Part shown: positions 27,794-40,344 of the stretch, piece after piece
How the letters are laid out: every line of letters begins with the position of its first letter
Position numbering within the stretch: the stretch's first letter is position 1
Source of the DNA: Pantoea sp. AS-PWVM4
Lineage (GTDB): Bacteria > Pseudomonadota > Gammaproteobacteria > Enterobacterales > Enterobacteriaceae
Assembly (NCBI RefSeq): GCF_000468095.1
Contig: NZ_ASZC01000023.1
Coordinates: 50,688-114,687, forward strand
Length of the DNA: 64,000 bases
Direction: 5' to 3'
Notes under the pieces: model-generated
The model's input: only the letters and a program-made list of their open reading frames with translations
Database searches by the model: none
Told to the model about the DNA's origin: nothing
Translations under genes and position numbers: made by a program

Positions 27794-29038
27794 ATGAACA
27801 CCCGACGTCCATTGTTGAAAAAAAGCCTGATTACTCTGGCGATCGTCGCTGTACTGGCGGGCGGTTATTACTGGTGGCAACATCCGGCTGAACCCAATAA
27901 ACAGCCACAGGCCGAAGGACAACGCCATCATGGACGCGGCGCGGGTGGTGCGAATGGCGCTAATCGTCGACCACTGGCCCCGGTTCAGGCCGCCACCGCC
28001 ACCTTACAAAGCGTGCCACAGTATCTGACTGGCCTCGGCACCGTCACCGCTGCCAACACCGTCACGGTGCGCAGCCGGGTCGATGGTCAGTTAATGGCGC
28101 TGCATTTCACAGAAGGGCAACAGGTTAACGCTGGCGCGTTGCTGGCCGAGATCGACCCGCGCCCTTATCAGGTGGCGCTCACCCAGGCACAAGGACAACT
28201 GGCTAAAGATCAGGCCACGCTTGCCAACGCCAAACGCGATTTGGCCCGTTATGAAAAGCTGGCAAAAACCGCGCTGGTTTCACAGCAGGAACTGGATACC
28301 CAACGCTCGCTGGTGAGTGAAACCCTCGGCACCATCAAAGCCGATGAAGGCAACGTCGCCAGCGCGCAACTGAACCTGACCTACAGTCGGATTACCGCCC
28401 CCATCTCCGGGCGCGTCGGCCTGAAGCTGGTCGATGTTGGCAACTACATTACCTCTGGCGACACCACCGGTCTGGTGGTGATCACGCAAACGCATCCGAT
28501 TGATGTGGTATTCAGCGTGGCCGAGAACAATATCAGTCAAATCCTCAAGGCACAGAAAAGCGGCCAGCCGCTGGTGGTGGATGCCTGGGATCGTAGCAAC
28601 ACCAGCCTGCTTGCCACAGGTTCGCTGCTGAGTATTGATAATCAGATTGATGTCACCACCGGTACCATCAAATTAAAAGCGCGTTTCAGCAATGAAGACG
28701 ACGCGTTATTTCCCAACCAGTTCGTCAATGCACGCCTGAAAGTCGATACCTTGCAGGATGCGGTGGTTATCCCTGCCGCTGCGTTGCAAATGAGCAACGA
28801 CGGCCATTTTGTCTGGGTGGTGAATAGCGAGAACAAGGTGAGCAAAAAACGCGTTACCGCCGGTTTGCAGGATAGCCAGAAAGTGGTGATCAGCGCCGGG
28901 CTGGAAGCGGGTGAACGTGTGGTAACCGACGGTCTGGATCGCCTGACTGAAGGCGCAACCGTTGAGATTGTCGCACCGCAGAGTACCGCCACCCACAGCA
29001 CACGCGCTGCGCAGCCAGCACGCGGAGAACGTCAATAA
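27794..29038 (+). CDS. mdtA: MdtA, periplasmic adaptor of the MdtABC efflux pump
   Basis: Membrane-fusion protein of 414 residues from the ATG at 27794 ([20 protein letters not shown]); a frame from 27758 would only lengthen the leader. An N-terminal anchor is followed by a histidine/glycine-rich linker, the lipoyl halves ([20 protein letters not shown]), an alpha-hairpin and beta-barrel domains. [10 protein letters not shown] and [14 protein letters not shown] match E. coli MdtA nearly word for word. It links the RND pumps MdtB/C to TolC. The stop overlaps the mdtB ATG (TAATG). Confidence 0.95.
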   Translation: MNTRRPLLKKSLITLAIVAVLAGGYYWWQHPAEPNKQPQAEGQRHHGRGAGGANGANRRPLAPVQAATATLQSVPQYLTGLGTVTAANTVTVRSRVDGQLMALHFTEGQQVNAGALLAEIDPRPYQVALTQAQGQLAKDQATLANAKRDLARYEKLAKTALVSQQELDTQRSLVSETLGTIKADEGNVASAQLNLTYSRITAPISGRVGLKLVDVGNYITSGDTTGLVVITQTHPIDVVFSVAENNISQILKAQKSGQPLVVDAWDRSNTSLLATGSLLSIDNQIDVTTGTIKLKARFSNEDDALFPNQFVNARLKVDTLQDAVVIPAAALQMSNDGHFVWVVNSENKVSKKRVTAGLQDSQKVVISAGLEAGERVVTDGLDRLTEGATVEIVAPQSTATHSTRAAQPARGERQ

Positions 29039-32000
29039 TGCAGGTTATGCCTCCCGACACCAGCGGTGGACCGTCACGCCTGTTTATTCTGCGCCCGGTG
29101 GCAACCACCCTGCTGATGATCGCCATTTTGCTGGCCGGTATCCTCGGTTATCGCTTCCTGCCGGTTTCCGCGCTGCCGGAGGTGGATTACCCGACCATTC
29201 AGGTCGTTACCCTTTACCCCGGCGCCAGCCCGGATGTGGTGACCTCGTCAATCACCGCACCGCTGGAGCGCCAGTTTGGTCAGATGTCGGGGCTGAAGCA
29301 GATGGCTTCGCAAAGTTCCGGTGGCGCATCGGTGATAACGCTGCAATTCCAGCTCACGCTGTCGCTCGATGTTGCCGAGCAGGAAGTGCAGGCGGCAATC
29401 AATTCCGCAACCAATCTTTTGCCGAGCGATCTGCCCAATCCACCGGTCTACAGTAAAGTTAACCCGGCCGATCCGCCGATCATGACCCTTGCCGTCACGA
29501 CCACCAGCATGCCGCTCACCCAGGTGCAGGATATGGTGGAAACCCGTGTGGCGCAGAAGATTTCTCAGGTCAGCGGTGTCGGCCTGGTGACGCTCTCCGG
29601 CGGGCAGCGTCCCGCCGTGCGCGTGCAGATGAACGCGCAGGCGCTGGCAGCATTGGGGCTGACCAGCGAAACCGTGCGTACCGCCATCAGCAACGCTAAC
29701 GTCAATTCGGCGAAAGGAAGCCTCGACGGCCCCACTCGTTCAATCACCCTGTCAGCCAACGATCAGATGACCTCTGCCGAGGATTATCGCCAGTTGATCA
29801 TCAGCTACAACAACGGTGCACCGGTGCGTTTGGGCGATGTTGCCACCATCGAACAGGGCGCGGAAAATAGCTGGCTCGGTGCCTGGGCGAACCGTCAGGC
29901 CGCCATCGTGCTCAACGTACAACGCCAGCCAGGCGCTAACATTATCGCCACGGCAGATAACATTCGGGCGCTGCTGCCATCCCTGACCGCTGCGCTGCCG
30001 AAGTCGGTTGAAGTGAAAATGCTCACCGATCGCACCACCAATATCCGTGCCTCAGTGGCCGATACCCAGCACGAGCTGATGCTGGCAATTGGCCTGGTGG
30101 TGATGATCATCTATCTGTTTTTACGCAATGTCCCGGCCACCATTATTCCGGCGGTAGCCGTTCCCCTGTCACTGGTCGGCACCTTCGCCGCGATGTATTT
30201 TCTCGGTTTCTCGATCAACAACCTGACGTTAATGGCGCTGACCATCGCCACGGGCTTTGTGGTCGATGACGCCATCGTAGTGATTGAGAACATCTCCCGC
30301 TATCTGGAGAAAGGGGAAAAACCGCTTACCGCGGCGCTGAAAGGTGCCGGTGAAATCGGCTTCACCATTATCTCCCTCACCTTCTCCCTGATTGCGGTGC
30401 TGATCCCGCTGCTGTTTATGGGAGATGTGATTGGCCGTTTGTTCCGTGAATTTGCCGTCACCCTGGCTGTGGCGATCCTCATCTCCGCCGTGGTATCGCT
30501 GACGCTGACGCCGATGATGTGCGCACGCATGCTCAGTGCCGAATCCTTACGCAAACAGAACCGTTTTTCACGCGCCAGTGAAGCGATGTTTGATCGAGTA
30601 GTCGCCGGTTATGGCCGCTGGCTGACGCGGGTGCTGAAACATCCGTGGCTGACGTTGTCAGTCGCGCTGGGCACCCTGCTACTTACCGTTTTGCTATGGA
30701 TCGTTATCCCCAAAGGATTCTTTCCGCAACAGGATAACGGCATCATTCAGGGCACCTTGCAGGCGCCACAGTCGGTCTCCTATGCCAACATGGCGCAACG
30801 CACCCGCGATGTCGCCTCGATCATCATGAAAGATCCGGCGGTGCAGAGTCTGACTTCATTTGTCGGGGTGGACGGCACCAATGCCGCCCTGAACAGCGCA
30901 CGGCTGCAAATCAACCTCAAACCGTTAGCCGAGCGCGATGATCGTATCCCGGCAGTGCAGAAACGGTTGCAGGATGCGATCGCCAGCGTGCCGGGCGTGT
31001 CGTTGTGGCTGCAACCGGTCCAGGATCTCACCATCGATACTCAGGCCAGCCGCACCCCGTATCAGTTCACGCTGCAATCCGGCTCGCTTGATTCGCTGAG
31101 TACCTGGGTGCCGGCGCTGCAAAACCTGCTCAACACCCTGCCCGAACTGCGCGATGTCAGCAACGACTGGCAGGATCAAGGGTTAGAAGCCTTTATCCGT
31201 GTCGACCGCGACAGCGCCAGCCGTCTGGGTATCACTATGGCGGATGTCGATAACGCACTGTACAACGCCTTCGGTCAGCGTCTGATCTCAACCATTTACA
31301 CCCAGGCCAATCAATATCGCGTGGTGTTAGGACAGAACAATGAGGCCACACCCGGCCTCGCCAGTCTGGACGGCATTCGTCTGACCAGCACCGATGGCGG
31401 CAGCGTGCCGCTGAGCGCGATTGCCAGAGTGGAAGAACGGCATGCGGCGTTGAGTATCAACCATCTCGACCAGTTTCCCTCAGCCACGTTCTCCTTTAAC
31501 GTGGCCGACGGCTATTCACTTGGCGACGCCGTCAAAGCGGTCAGCGCAGCTGAAGATCAGGTCGGCATGCCTGCCGAGATGATGACCCAGTTCCAGGGCA
31601 GCACGCTGGCATTTGAAGCGGCGCTCACCAGTACGGTGTGGCTGATCATCGCGGCGGTGGTGGCGATGTATATCGTGCTGGGGGTGCTGTACGAAAGCTT
31701 TATCCATCCGGTGACCATCCTCTCAACGCTGCCTACCGCCGGGGTGGGGGCGCTGCTGGCGCTGATGATCAGCGGCAACGAACTGGATATTGTTTCGATC
31801 ATCGGCATCATCTTGTTGATCGGTATCGTGAAGAAAAACGCCATCATGATGATCGACTTTGCGCTGGCGGCGGAACGGGAACAGGGTATGCCGCCGCGAG
31901 AGGCGATTTATCAGGCCTGTCTGCTGCGTTTCCGTCCGATCCTGATGACCACATTGGCCGCTCTGCTGGGTGCGCTGCCATTGATGCTGAGTACCGGCGC

Positions 32001-32160
32001 GGGGGCGGAGTTACGTCGGCCGCTGGGGATTGCTATGGCTGGCGGCCTGATCCTCAGCCAGATCCTGACGCTGTTCACCACTCCGGTCATCTACCTGTTG
32101 TTTGACCGCCTGGCACAGATCACGCGTCGCCGCTTCCGTCGCCCGGAGACGCAGCCGTGA
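29038..32160 (+). CDS. mdtB: MdtB, RND multidrug efflux subunit
   Basis: Protein of 1040 residues with the RND layout of twelve membrane helices and two large periplasmic loops. It contains the helix 4 proton-relay motif [15 protein letters not shown] and [18 protein letters not shown] near the C-terminus. MdtB and MdtC form an unusual heteromultimeric pump exporting bile salts and novobiocin in E. coli. It overlaps mdtA by one base and mdtC by four. Confidence 0.96.
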   Translation: MQVMPPDTSGGPSRLFILRPVATTLLMIAILLAGILGYRFLPVSALPEVDYPTIQVVTLYPGASPDVVTSSITAPLERQFGQMSGLKQMASQSSGGASVITLQFQLTLSLDVAEQEVQAAINSATNLLPSDLPNPPVYSKVNPADPPIMTLAVTTTSMPLTQVQDMVETRVAQKISQVSGVGLVTLSGGQRPAVRVQMNAQALAALGLTSETVRTAISNANVNSAKGSLDGPTRSITLSANDQMTSAEDYRQLIISYNNGAPVRLGDVATIEQGAENSWLGAWANRQAAIVLNVQRQPGANIIATADNIRALLPSLTAALPKSVEVKMLTDRTTNIRASVADTQHELMLAIGLVVMIIYLFLRNVPATIIPAVAVPLSLVGTFAAMYFLGFSINNLTLMALTIATGFVVDDAIVVIENISRYLEKGEKPLTAALKGAGEIGFTIISLTFSLIAVLIPLLFMGDVIGRLFREFAVTLAVAILISAVVSLTLTPMMCARMLSAESLRKQNRFSRASEAMFDRVVAGYGRWLTRVLKHPWLTLSVALGTLLLTVLLWIVIPKGFFPQQDNGIIQGTLQAPQSVSYANMAQRTRDVASIIMKDPAVQSLTSFVGVDGTNAALNSARLQINLKPLAERDDRIPAVQKRLQDAIASVPGVSLWLQPVQDLTIDTQASRTPYQFTLQSGSLDSLSTWVPALQNLLNTLPELRDVSNDWQDQGLEAFIRVDRDSASRLGITMADVDNALYNAFGQRLISTIYTQANQYRVVLGQNNEATPGLASLDGIRLTSTDGGSVPLSAIARVEERHAALSINHLDQFPSATFSFNVADGYSLGDAVKAVSAAEDQVGMPAEMMTQFQGSTLAFEAALTSTVWLIIAAVVAMYIVLGVLYESFIHPVTILSTLPTAGVGALLALMISGNELDIVSIIGIILLIGIVKKNAIMMIDFALAAEREQGMPPREAIYQACLLRFRPILMTTLAALLGALPLMLSTGAGAELRRPLGIAMAGGLILSQILTLFTTPVIYLLFDRLAQITRRRFRRPETQP

Positions 32161-35100
32161 AGTTCTTTGCCCTGTTCATCCACCGCCCCGTCGCCACCAC
32201 GCTACTGACGCTGGCGATTGCGCTGGCGGGGATTCTCGGCTTCCGCCTGCTGCCGGTCGCGCCGCTACCGCAGGTTGATTTTCCGGTGATCGTGATTTCC
32301 GCATCGCTGCCGGGTGCCGCGCCGGAAACCATGGCCTCTTCGGTTGCGACGCCGCTGGAACGTTCGCTCGGGCGGATCGCTGGCGTCAGCGAGATGACCT
32401 CCACCAGCTCGCTGGGCAGCACGCGTATTATCCTGGTGTTTGATTTTGACCGCGACATCAACGGTGCCGCGCGCGATGTGCAGGCGGCAATCAACGCCGC
32501 GCAGAGCCTGTTGCCCACCGGGATGCCAAGCCGTCCGACTTACCGTAAGGCCAACCCTTCCGACGCGCCGATTATGATTCTGACGCTGACCTCGGAGATT
32601 TATAATCCCGGTCAGCTGTATGATTACGCCTCAACGCAACTGGCGCAGAAACTGTCGCAGATTGAAGGCGTTGGCGATGTTACGGTGGGCGGAAGCTCGC
32701 TGCCAGCGGTGCGTGTCGAGTTGAATCCGCAGGCGTTGTTCAATCAGGGCGTGTCACTGGATGCGGTGCGCACAGCCATTGCTAACGCCAACCAGCGCCG
32801 CCCACAAGGCGCGATTGATGACCATCAGCAACGCTGGCAATTGCGAACCAACGATGAACTGCAAACCGCCAGCGATTATCAGCCGCTGGTGGTGCACTAC
32901 AACAACGGCGCGGCAGTACGGCTGCGTGATGTGGCGAACGTGCAGGATTCGGTGCAGGATGTGCGTAACGCCGGGATGACCAATGGCAAACCGGCGGTGC
33001 TGCTGGTGATCCGCAAATCCCCGGAAGCGAACGTCATCGACACCGTGGACCGTATTCGTGCCGAACTGCCGGAGCTGCATGATGTCATTCCGGCATCCAT
33101 CGACCTGCAAGTGGCGCAGGATCGTTCGCCCACCATCCGCGCCTCCTTGCAGGAGGTGGAGCAGTCGCTGATCATCGCCGTCGCCCTGGTGATTCTGGTG
33201 GTGTTTTTCTTCCTGCGTGACGGACGCGCCACGTTAATCCCCGCCGCCGCAGTGCCGGTGTCGTTGATTGGTACCTTTGCCGCCATGTATCTGTGCGGCT
33301 TCAGTCTGAATAACCTGTCGTTGATGGCGCTTACCATCGCCACCGGTTTTGTGGTGGATGATGCCATCGTGGTGCTGGAGAATATCGCGCGCCATGTCGA
33401 AGCCGGGATGAAACCCTTACCGGCGGCGTTGCAGGGGGTACGTGAAGTCGGTTTTACCGTGCTGTCGATGAGCCTGTCCCTGATTGCGGTATTTCTGCCG
33501 CTGCTGATGCTCGGCGGTATCATTGGCCGCTTCTTCTCTGAATTCGCGATAACCCTCTCGGTGGCGATCCTGATCTCGCTGTTTATCTCCATCACCCTGA
33601 CGCCAATGATGTGCGCATACCTGCTGAAACCACATGCTCCCCGCGCACAGCCGCGTCTGCGCGGTGCCGGACGCGTGCTGATGGCGGTACAGCATGGCTA
33701 TGGTCGCTCACTCGGTTGGGTGCTGGATCATGCGCGCTGGGTCTTGCTGGTGCTGCTGGCCACCGTCGGGCTGACCATCTGGCTGTTTATCTCGATTCCC
33801 AAAACCTTTATGCCAGAGCAGGATACCGGACGACTGACCGGCTTTATCTCTGCCGACCAGAGCATCTCCTTTCAGGCGATGCGGGGGAAATTGCAGGACT
33901 TTATGAACATCATCAAGGCCGACCCGGCGGTGGATAATGTCACCGGTTTCACCGGTGGCTCGCGCACCAACAGCGGCTCGATGTTTATCTCCCTTAAGCC
34001 GCTTTCCGAACGGAGTGAAACCGCCCAGCAGGTGATTGCCCGCCTGCGTACCAAATTGGCAAAGGAGCCGGGCGCTAATCTGTATCTCAATGCGGTGCAG
34101 GACATCCGTATTGGTGGACGCGAGTCAAACGCCAGTTACCAGTACAGCCTGCTGTCCGATAACCTGGCGGATTTGCGCACTTGGGAGCCGCAGATCCGTA
34201 AAGCGTTTGCCGCCCTGCCGGAGCTGGCCGACGTCAACTCTGATCAACAGGATAACGGCAGCGAGATGGCGCTGACTTACGATCGCGAGAGCATGGCGCG
34301 GCTGGGGATTGATGTTTCCGCCGCTAACGCCTTACTGAATAACGCCTTTGGTCAGCGGCAGATTTCGACCATCTATCAACCACTGAACCAGTACAAAGTG
34401 GTGATGGAAGTGGAACCACGTTACACCCAGGATATCAGCGCACTGGAGCAAATGTTTGTCATCAACAGCGACGGAAAAGCTATCCCGCTGAGTTGGTTTG
34501 CCCGCTGGCAACCGGCCAATGCGCCGTTGTCCGTTAACCATCAGGGCTTATCTGCCGCTTCGACTATCTCTTTTAACCTGCCGGAAGGCGTATCCTTGTC
34601 GCAGGCGTCCGATGCGATTGACCGCACCATGACGGCACTGGGTGTCCCCAGCAGCGTGCGTGGCAGCTTTGCCGGTACGGCGCAGGTGTTCCAGCAGTCG
34701 CAATCCAGCCAGCTGTACCTGATTCTGGCGGCAATTGCGGCGGTGTATATCGTGTTGGGGATTTTGTATGAGAGCTATGTCCATCCGCTGACTATTCTCT
34801 CTACCCTGCCCTCCGCCGGAGTCGGTGCGCTGCTGGCGCTGGAGCTGTTTAACACCCCGTTCAGCCTGATTGCGCTGATCGGCATTTTGCTGCTGATTGG
34901 CATCGTGAAAAAGAACGCGATTATGATGGTCGACTTTGCGCTGGAGGCGGAACGAAACGGCAACCTGACGGCGCGTGAGGCAATATTTCAGGCGTGCCAG
35001 CTGCGTTTTCGCCCGATTCTGATGACCACACTGGCCGCGCTGTTTGGCGCACTGCCGTTGGTACTGACCAGCGGCGATGGCGCAGAACTGCGGCAACCGC

Positions 35101-35234
35101 TCGGCATCACCATCGCTGGAGGCCTGGTCATGAGCCAGCTGCTGACGCTCTACACCACACCGGTGGTGTATCTGATGATGGATAAGCTGCGACGCAGGAA
35201 GCGCCCGGCGCTGATCAATATTCAGGAGAATTAA
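32157..35234 (+). CDS. mdtC: MdtC, RND multidrug efflux subunit
   Basis: Protein of 1025 residues, second RND subunit. The GTG start overlaps the mdtB stop (GTGA). Starts [20 protein letters not shown] and carries [20 protein letters not shown] and [19 protein letters not shown]. It works with MdtB, MdtA and TolC as a tripartite drug exporter across the envelope. It is followed 15 bp later by mdtD. Confidence 0.96.
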   Translation: MKFFALFIHRPVATTLLTLAIALAGILGFRLLPVAPLPQVDFPVIVISASLPGAAPETMASSVATPLERSLGRIAGVSEMTSTSSLGSTRIILVFDFDRDINGAARDVQAAINAAQSLLPTGMPSRPTYRKANPSDAPIMILTLTSEIYNPGQLYDYASTQLAQKLSQIEGVGDVTVGGSSLPAVRVELNPQALFNQGVSLDAVRTAIANANQRRPQGAIDDHQQRWQLRTNDELQTASDYQPLVVHYNNGAAVRLRDVANVQDSVQDVRNAGMTNGKPAVLLVIRKSPEANVIDTVDRIRAELPELHDVIPASIDLQVAQDRSPTIRASLQEVEQSLIIAVALVILVVFFFLRDGRATLIPAAAVPVSLIGTFAAMYLCGFSLNNLSLMALTIATGFVVDDAIVVLENIARHVEAGMKPLPAALQGVREVGFTVLSMSLSLIAVFLPLLMLGGIIGRFFSEFAITLSVAILISLFISITLTPMMCAYLLKPHAPRAQPRLRGAGRVLMAVQHGYGRSLGWVLDHARWVLLVLLATVGLTIWLFISIPKTFMPEQDTGRLTGFISADQSISFQAMRGKLQDFMNIIKADPAVDNVTGFTGGSRTNSGSMFISLKPLSERSETAQQVIARLRTKLAKEPGANLYLNAVQDIRIGGRESNASYQYSLLSDNLADLRTWEPQIRKAFAALPELADVNSDQQDNGSEMALTYDRESMARLGIDVSAANALLNNAFGQRQISTIYQPLNQYKVVMEVEPRYTQDISALEQMFVINSDGKAIPLSWFARWQPANAPLSVNHQGLSAASTISFNLPEGVSLSQASDAIDRTMTALGVPSSVRGSFAGTAQVFQQSQSSQLYLILAAIAAVYIVLGILYESYVHPLTILSTLPSAGVGALLALELFNTPFSLIALIGILLLIGIVKKNAIMMVDFALEAERNGNLTAREAIFQACQLRFRPILMTTLAALFGALPLVLTSGDGAELRQPLGITIAGGLVMSQLLTLYTTPVVYLMMDKLRRRKRPALINIQEN

Positions 35235-35249
35235 CGGGATGAAGAGACC

Positions 35250-36659
35250 ATGACCACTCAGAACGCGACGGTGCGCTGGCAATTGTGGATTGTCGCTTTT
35301 GGCTTTTTTATGCAGTCGCTGGATACCACCATCGTCAACACCGCCATTCCGTCGATGGCGCGCGACCTCAGCGTCAGTCCACTGCATATGCATTCGGTGA
35401 TTGTCTCCTATGTGCTGACGGTGGCCGTCACCCTACCGCTAAGTGGCTGGCTGGCTGACCGTTTTGGTGTGCGGAATATCTTCTTCACCGCCATCGTATT
35501 ATTCAGCATTGGTTCAGTGTTCTGCGCCTTCTCCGGCACGCTGGATCAACTGGTGCTGGCGCGTGTTATTCAAGGGGTCGGCGGCGCGATGATGGTGCCT
35601 GTCGGGCGCTTAACGGTGATGAAAATCGTCCCACGCGAGCAATATATGTCGGCGATGACCTTTGTTACCCTACCCGGCCAGGTCGGTCCGCTGCTCGGTC
35701 CGGCGCTGGGCGGTATTCTGGTACAGTACGCCAGTTGGCACTGGATCTTCCTGATCAACATCCCGGTCGGCATCATTGGTGCCATTGCCACCCTCGCGAT
35801 TATGCCCAACTACACCATGCAAACCCGACGCTTCGACTTTCTCGGCTTCGGTTTACTGGCCGTAGGCATGGCGACCCTGACGCTGGCGCTTGATGGACAG
35901 CGAAGCACCGATGGCTCTGCGCTGCTGCTCGGTCTGCTGATCCTGGTTGGCGTCTTTTCCCTGCTGTTTTATTTGATGCACGGTCGTAACAACGACGATG
36001 CCCTGTTTAGCCTGAAATTATTTGATAACCGCATCTACTCCATCGGTTTGCTCGGCAGTTTTACCGGTCGCATCGGCAGCGGCATGCTGCCGTTTATGAC
36101 GCCGATTTTCTTGCAGGTGGGCCTCGGCTTCAGCCCGTTCCACGCGGGGCTGATGATGATCCCAATGGTGCTGGGTAATATGGGGATCAAACGCGTGGTG
36201 GTGAGGATCGTGAATCTGTTCGGTTACCGCAATGCGTTGGTGGGTGGCACCTGCGCGCTCGCGCTGGTGGTGCTGCTGTTCCCGGCGGTCGCGTTGCTGG
36301 GCTGGACCTGGCTGCTGCCGGTGGTGTTACTGCTTCAGGGGATGGTCAACGCCATTCGCTTCTCATCCATGAACACCCTGACGCTGAAAGAGCTGCCAGA
36401 TGAACTGGCGTCCAGCGGCAACAGTTTGCTGTCGATGATCATGCAGCTCTCCACCAGCATTGGTGTCACCATCGCTGGCCTGCTGCTGGGTGCTTTCGGT
36501 CATGGCGCCATCGCCAACAGCGCAGCAGCCCACCAAACCTTTATCTACGCTTACCTCAGCATGGCGCTGGTGATTATTCTGCCTGCGCTGGTGTTCTGGC
36601 GTGTGCCGAAAGATGTGAGCAAAAACGTCGATCTGCGACGCAAAAGGAGTGAAGGATGA
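35250..36659 (+). CDS. mdtD: MdtD, MFS transporter of the mdt operon
   Basis: Protein of 469 residues of the major facilitator superfamily, DHA2 (14-helix) group, opening with [19 protein letters not shown]. The motif A loop reads [13 protein letters not shown] and motif C-like [13 protein letters not shown] is present. In E. coli MdtD is not needed for MdtABC drug export and has been linked to citrate/iron-chelate export. It overlaps baeS by four bases, so it is in the same transcription unit. Confidence 0.93.
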   Translation: MTTQNATVRWQLWIVAFGFFMQSLDTTIVNTAIPSMARDLSVSPLHMHSVIVSYVLTVAVTLPLSGWLADRFGVRNIFFTAIVLFSIGSVFCAFSGTLDQLVLARVIQGVGGAMMVPVGRLTVMKIVPREQYMSAMTFVTLPGQVGPLLGPALGGILVQYASWHWIFLINIPVGIIGAIATLAIMPNYTMQTRRFDFLGFGLLAVGMATLTLALDGQRSTDGSALLLGLLILVGVFSLLFYLMHGRNNDDALFSLKLFDNRIYSIGLLGSFTGRIGSGMLPFMTPIFLQVGLGFSPFHAGLMMIPMVLGNMGIKRVVVRIVNLFGYRNALVGGTCALALVVLLFPAVALLGWTWLLPVVLLLQGMVNAIRFSSMNTLTLKELPDELASSGNSLLSMIMQLSTSIGVTIAGLLLGAFGHGAIANSAAAHQTFIYAYLSMALVIILPALVFWRVPKDVSKNVDLRRKRSEG

Positions 36660-38041
36660 AGCGCGCGCTGAAACTCGGCATTGGTCCCAAGCTGTTTATG
36701 GCGATTTTTTCCACCTGCATGCTGGTGATTATCATCATGCACTGGGGGGTGCGGCTCAGCTTTGAACACGGCTTTGTCGATTACATTCGTAAAGGGAATG
36801 AACAACGTCTGACGCTGCTGAGCGATGCGCTTGCTGACCAATATGAACAGCACGGTAACTGGGATTTCCTGCGCAACAATGACCGGCTGATTTTTTCTAT
36901 CCTGCGTTCGCTGGAGCAGAACCCCGGCAGCGGTAACCTGCTGCCGCCACACGGCTGGCGCACCCAGTTCTGGATTATCGATCAGCAATACAAGGTACTT
37001 TCTGGCCCGCGATCCCCGGTCCCCCCTGAAGGGACAAGACGCAATATCACCACCAGCAATGGCAAAGTGGTTGGCTGGGTGATCGGCTCACCTGCTGAAC
37101 GCCTCACCCGCAGCACTGACATCAATTTTGACCAACAACAGCGCCGCACCAGTTGGATCATCGTAGGCTTTACGGCACTGATGGCAGCGCTGGCGACCTG
37201 GCTGATGGCGCGCGGCTTGTTGGCCCCGGTAAAAAGGCTGGTGGATGGCACCCACCATCTGGCCGCAGGCGATTTCGCCACGCGGGTAGAAGTGGGCAGC
37301 AGCGACGAACTCGGCCAGTTGGCGCGCGACTTTAACCAGCTTGCCAGCTCGCTGGAAAAAAACGAGAGCAACCGCCGCGCCTTTATGGCGGATATCTCCC
37401 ATGAACTGCGCACGCCGCTGGCGATCCTGCGTGGCGAGCTGGAGGCCATGCAGGATGGTGTGCGCAAACTGACGCCGGAAGCCATCTCTTCGCTACAAAG
37501 CGAAGTGGTGGTGTTGACCAAGCTGGTGGATGATTTACATCAGTTATCACTCTCTGATGCCGGTGCCCTTGCCTATCGCAAGCAGGCGGTGGATTTGGTC
37601 CATCTGCTGGAGGTGGCGGCGGGTAGCTTCGGCGAACGCTATCGCAGCCGCCAGCTGACCTTGCAGCTGACATTGCCAGCAGAAGCGCCGAGTTTCGGCG
37701 ATCCCGATCGGCTGATGCAGCTGTTCACCAACCTGCTGGAAAACAGCCTGCGCTATACCGATGCCGGTGGTCAGGTGCGCCTGACCATGAAAAACCTCGG
37801 CGACAGTTGGCAGCTCTGCTTTGCCGACAGCGCGCCTGGTGTGGACCCGGCCCATCAGGCCCGGTTGTTTGAGCGTTTCTTCCGCACGGAGAGTTCACGC
37901 AACCGTGCCAGCGGCGGCTCGGGTCTCGGTCTGGCGATCTGCAAAAATATTGCGGAAGCGCATGGTGGCAGCATTAGTGCAGATCTCTCTGATTTAGGTG
38001 GTCTGCAAATCACGCTAAACTTGCCTTATGTTCCCCATTAA
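36656..38041 (+). CDS. baeS: BaeS envelope-stress sensor histidine kinase
   Basis: Protein of 461 residues: membrane helices near residues 12-32 and 165-188 enclosing a periplasmic sensor, a HAMP domain, the phosphoacceptor box [12 protein letters not shown] with His249, and the ATPase domain with [17 protein letters not shown] and [19 protein letters not shown]. It senses envelope damage and toxic compounds such as indole, tannins or metals and phosphorylates BaeR. The start overlaps the mdtD stop (ATGA). Confidence 0.95.
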   Translation: MKRALKLGIGPKLFMAIFSTCMLVIIIMHWGVRLSFEHGFVDYIRKGNEQRLTLLSDALADQYEQHGNWDFLRNNDRLIFSILRSLEQNPGSGNLLPPHGWRTQFWIIDQQYKVLSGPRSPVPPEGTRRNITTSNGKVVGWVIGSPAERLTRSTDINFDQQQRRTSWIIVGFTALMAALATWLMARGLLAPVKRLVDGTHHLAAGDFATRVEVGSSDELGQLARDFNQLASSLEKNESNRRAFMADISHELRTPLAILRGELEAMQDGVRKLTPEAISSLQSEVVVLTKLVDDLHQLSLSDAGALAYRKQAVDLVHLLEVAAGSFGERYRSRQLTLQLTLPAEAPSFGDPDRLMQLFTNLLENSLRYTDAGGQVRLTMKNLGDSWQLCFADSAPGVDPAHQARLFERFFRTESSRNRASGGSGLGLAICKNIAEAHGGSISADLSDLGGLQITLNLPYVPH

Positions 38042-38050
38042 GCACAGCCT

Positions 38051-38758
38051 ATGAGCACGGAAAAGCACGACCCTTTAATCCTTGTTGTTGAAGACGAGCC
38101 GAAACTGGCGCAGCTGATGATTGATTATCTGCAAGCGTCCAACTATCGAACCCACCATATTGGCAACGGCAGCGAAGTGTTGAGTTATGTGCAGCAGACG
38201 CCGCCGGATTTGATGCTGCTGGATTTAATGTTGCCAGGCCGCGATGGCTTAACCTTGTGTCGCGAAATTCGTCGTTTCTCCGAATTACCGATCATCATGG
38301 TAACGGCGCGCACCGAAGAAATTGATCGCCTGCTTGGCCTGGAAATCGGAGCCGACGACTATATCTGCAAACCCTTCAGTCCGCGTGAAGTGGTAGCGCG
38401 GGTGAAAACCATTTTGCGCCGCGTCAAACGGACGCCGGAAGAGGCGCAGCAGGCGTCACATCTGGTGATCGATGAGGGGCGTTTCCAGGCCACCTGGCGT
38501 GAACAGCAACTGGAGCTGACCCCAGCCGAGTTTCGGCTGTTGAAAACGCTGGCGCTGGAACCCGGTAAAGTGTTTTCGCGTGAACAGTTGCTCAACCATC
38601 TGTACGACGATTATCGCGTGGTGACCGATCGCACCATCGACAGCCACATCAAAAATCTGCGCCGTAAGCTGGAAAGTCTCGACGCGGAGCAACCGTTTAT
38701 CCGCGCGGTATACGGCATGGGCTATCGCTGGGAGGCCGATGTCTGCCGCATCCTGTAG
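38051..38758 (+). CDS. baeR: BaeR response regulator
   Basis: Protein of 235 residues, OmpR family. Receiver domain with acidic pocket (VVEDEPKLA), phosphoacceptor Asp58 in [13 protein letters not shown], the switch threonine (MVTAR) and lysine (CKPFSP). The winged-helix output domain includes [20 protein letters not shown] and [10 protein letters not shown]. Activates mdtABCD and other envelope genes. It lies nine bases after baeS and closes the operon. Confidence 0.95.
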   Translation: MSTEKHDPLILVVEDEPKLAQLMIDYLQASNYRTHHIGNGSEVLSYVQQTPPDLMLLDLMLPGRDGLTLCREIRRFSELPIIMVTARTEEIDRLLGLEIGADDYICKPFSPREVVARVKTILRRVKRTPEEAQQASHLVIDEGRFQATWREQQLELTPAEFRLLKTLALEPGKVFSREQLLNHLYDDYRVVTDRTIDSHIKNLRRKLESLDAEQPFIRAVYGMGYRWEADVCRIL

Positions 38759-38774
38759 CAATCAGCGCCTTACC

Positions 38775-38817
38775 TTGATCCAGGTCAATTTACTTCGTGA
38801 GTGGCCCTGCCTAAAAT
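38775..38817 (+). promoter_or_regulatory. trhP promoter with FNR-like box
   Basis: TTGATCCAGGTCAA (38775-38788) matches the FNR consensus TTGAT-N4-ATCAA at nine of ten positions. A -10 hexamer TAAAAT lies at 38812-38817, which would place the box centre at about -42, the classic class II activator position. The box is within 130 bp of the trhP start. Confidence 0.55.
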
Positions 38818-38901
38818 TCCCCACCTTTTGCAGGGCCGTCTGATACGGCCACTGCACCTGCCATCGTCGATGGCATGCTGACCTGACATCAGTGAGATCC
38901 C

Positions 38902-40275
38902 ATGTTTAAACCTGAACTGCTTTCTCCAGCGGGAACGCTGAAGAATATGCGCTATGCCTTTGCCTATGGCGCTGACGCGGTGTATGCCGGGCAACCGCGC
39001 TACAGCCTGCGCGTGCGCAATAACGAATTCACCCATGAAAACCTCGCCAAAGGCATCGATGAAGCCCACCGACTTGGCAAAAAATTCTATGTGGTGGTGA
39101 ACATCGCACCGCATAACGCCAAACTGAAGACCTTTATCCGCGATCTGACTCCGGTGGTGGCAATGCAGCCGGACGCGTTGATCATGTCCGATCCCGGCCT
39201 GATTATGCTGGTACGCGAAGCCTTCCCGGCGATGGCGATCCATCTCTCGGTACAGGCTAACGCCGTCAACTGGGCGACGGTGAAATTCTGGCAGCAGATG
39301 GGGTTAACCCGCGTGATTCTTTCGCGCGAATTGTCACTGGAGGAGATCGGTGAAATTCGTCAGCAGGTGCCGGCAATGGAGATCGAGATCTTCGTACACG
39401 GCGCGCTATGCATGGCCTATTCTGGCCGTTGTTTACTGTCCGGTTATCTGAATAAACGCGATCCCAACCAGGGGACCTGTACCAACGCCTGCCGCTGGGA
39501 ATATAAGGTGGCGGAAGGCCAGCAGGACGAGGTCGGCAATATTGTCGGTTTCCACCAACCGGTTGAGGTTCAAGCAGCCACACCGACGTTGGGACTGGGT
39601 ACGCCAACGGATCGCGTTTTTCTGCTGGAAGAGAAAATGAAACCGGGCGAAACCATGAGCGCATTCGAGGATGAGCACGGCACCTATATCATGAATTCGA
39701 AAGATCTACGCGCCGTGGCACATGTTGAACGTTTGAGCCAGATGGGCGTGCATTCGCTGAAGATCGAAGGCCGTACCAAATCGTTTTATTACTGCGCCCG
39801 TACCGCCCAGGTGTATCGCCGGGCCATCGATGATGCCGCCGCAGGTAAACCCTTCGATCCTTCGCTGCTGGAAACCCTGGAGGGTCTGGCACATCGTGGC
39901 TACACCGAAGGTTTCCTGCGTCGTCATACCCATGACAGCTACCAAAACTACCAACAAGGCTATTCGGTGTCGGAACGCCAGCAGTTTGTCGGTGAATTTA
40001 CCGGTGAACGCCGTGGCGAGTGGGCGCAGGTGGCCGTGAAGAATAAATTCTTGCTGGGTGATGAGCTGGAAATCATGACCCCCAATGGCAATCTGAATTG
40101 TCGGCTGGAAGCGATGCAGAATGACAAGGGAAGCGCCGTTGATGTGGCACCGGGGGATGGTCATCGTGTCTGGCTGCCGGTACCCGAGCACGTCGATCTC
40201 GCTTTCGCATTGTTACTGCGTAACTTTTCCGCTGGCGATAGCACGCGCGATCCACACGCCAGCAACCACACTTAA
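38902..40275 (+). CDS. trhP: TrhP (YegQ), tRNA 5-hydroxyuridine synthesis protein, U32 family
   Basis: Protein of 457 residues of the U32 (collagenase-like) family. The signature EIFVHGALCMAYSGRC is present, with further cysteines in GTCTNACRWEY expected to bind an iron-sulfur cluster. In E. coli TrhP works with TrhO in hydroxylating U34 of certain tRNAs; the TrhP route uses prephenate and needs no oxygen. The ATG at 38902 opens MFKPELLSPAGTLKNMRYAF, as in E. coli. E. coli yegP, which precedes it there, is absent. Confidence 0.94.
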   Translation: MFKPELLSPAGTLKNMRYAFAYGADAVYAGQPRYSLRVRNNEFTHENLAKGIDEAHRLGKKFYVVVNIAPHNAKLKTFIRDLTPVVAMQPDALIMSDPGLIMLVREAFPAMAIHLSVQANAVNWATVKFWQQMGLTRVILSRELSLEEIGEIRQQVPAMEIEIFVHGALCMAYSGRCLLSGYLNKRDPNQGTCTNACRWEYKVAEGQQDEVGNIVGFHQPVEVQAATPTLGLGTPTDRVFLLEEKMKPGETMSAFEDEHGTYIMNSKDLRAVAHVERLSQMGVHSLKIEGRTKSFYYCARTAQVYRRAIDDAAAGKPFDPSLLETLEGLAHRGYTEGFLRRHTHDSYQNYQQGYSVSERQQFVGEFTGERRGEWAQVAVKNKFLLGDELEIMTPNGNLNCRLEAMQNDKGSAVDVAPGDGHRVWLPVPEHVDLAFALLLRNFSAGDSTRDPHASNHT

Positions 40276-40294
40276 TGAAAAGAAATGGGTGAAA

Positions 40295-40310
40295 TTAGAA
40301 CAGGATCACA
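40295..40310 (+). promoter_or_regulatory. CRP-like site upstream of CyaR
   Basis: TTAGAACAGGATCACA has one perfect half (TCACA) and one weak half of the CRP palindrome. Its centre lies about 42 bases before the predicted RNA start, with TAAACT as a possible -10 (40332-40337). CyaR is CRP-activated in E. coli. Confidence 0.5.
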
Positions 40311-40344
40311 GACCGCCGTTTCGCCCTGGCGTAAACTCGCTTTC

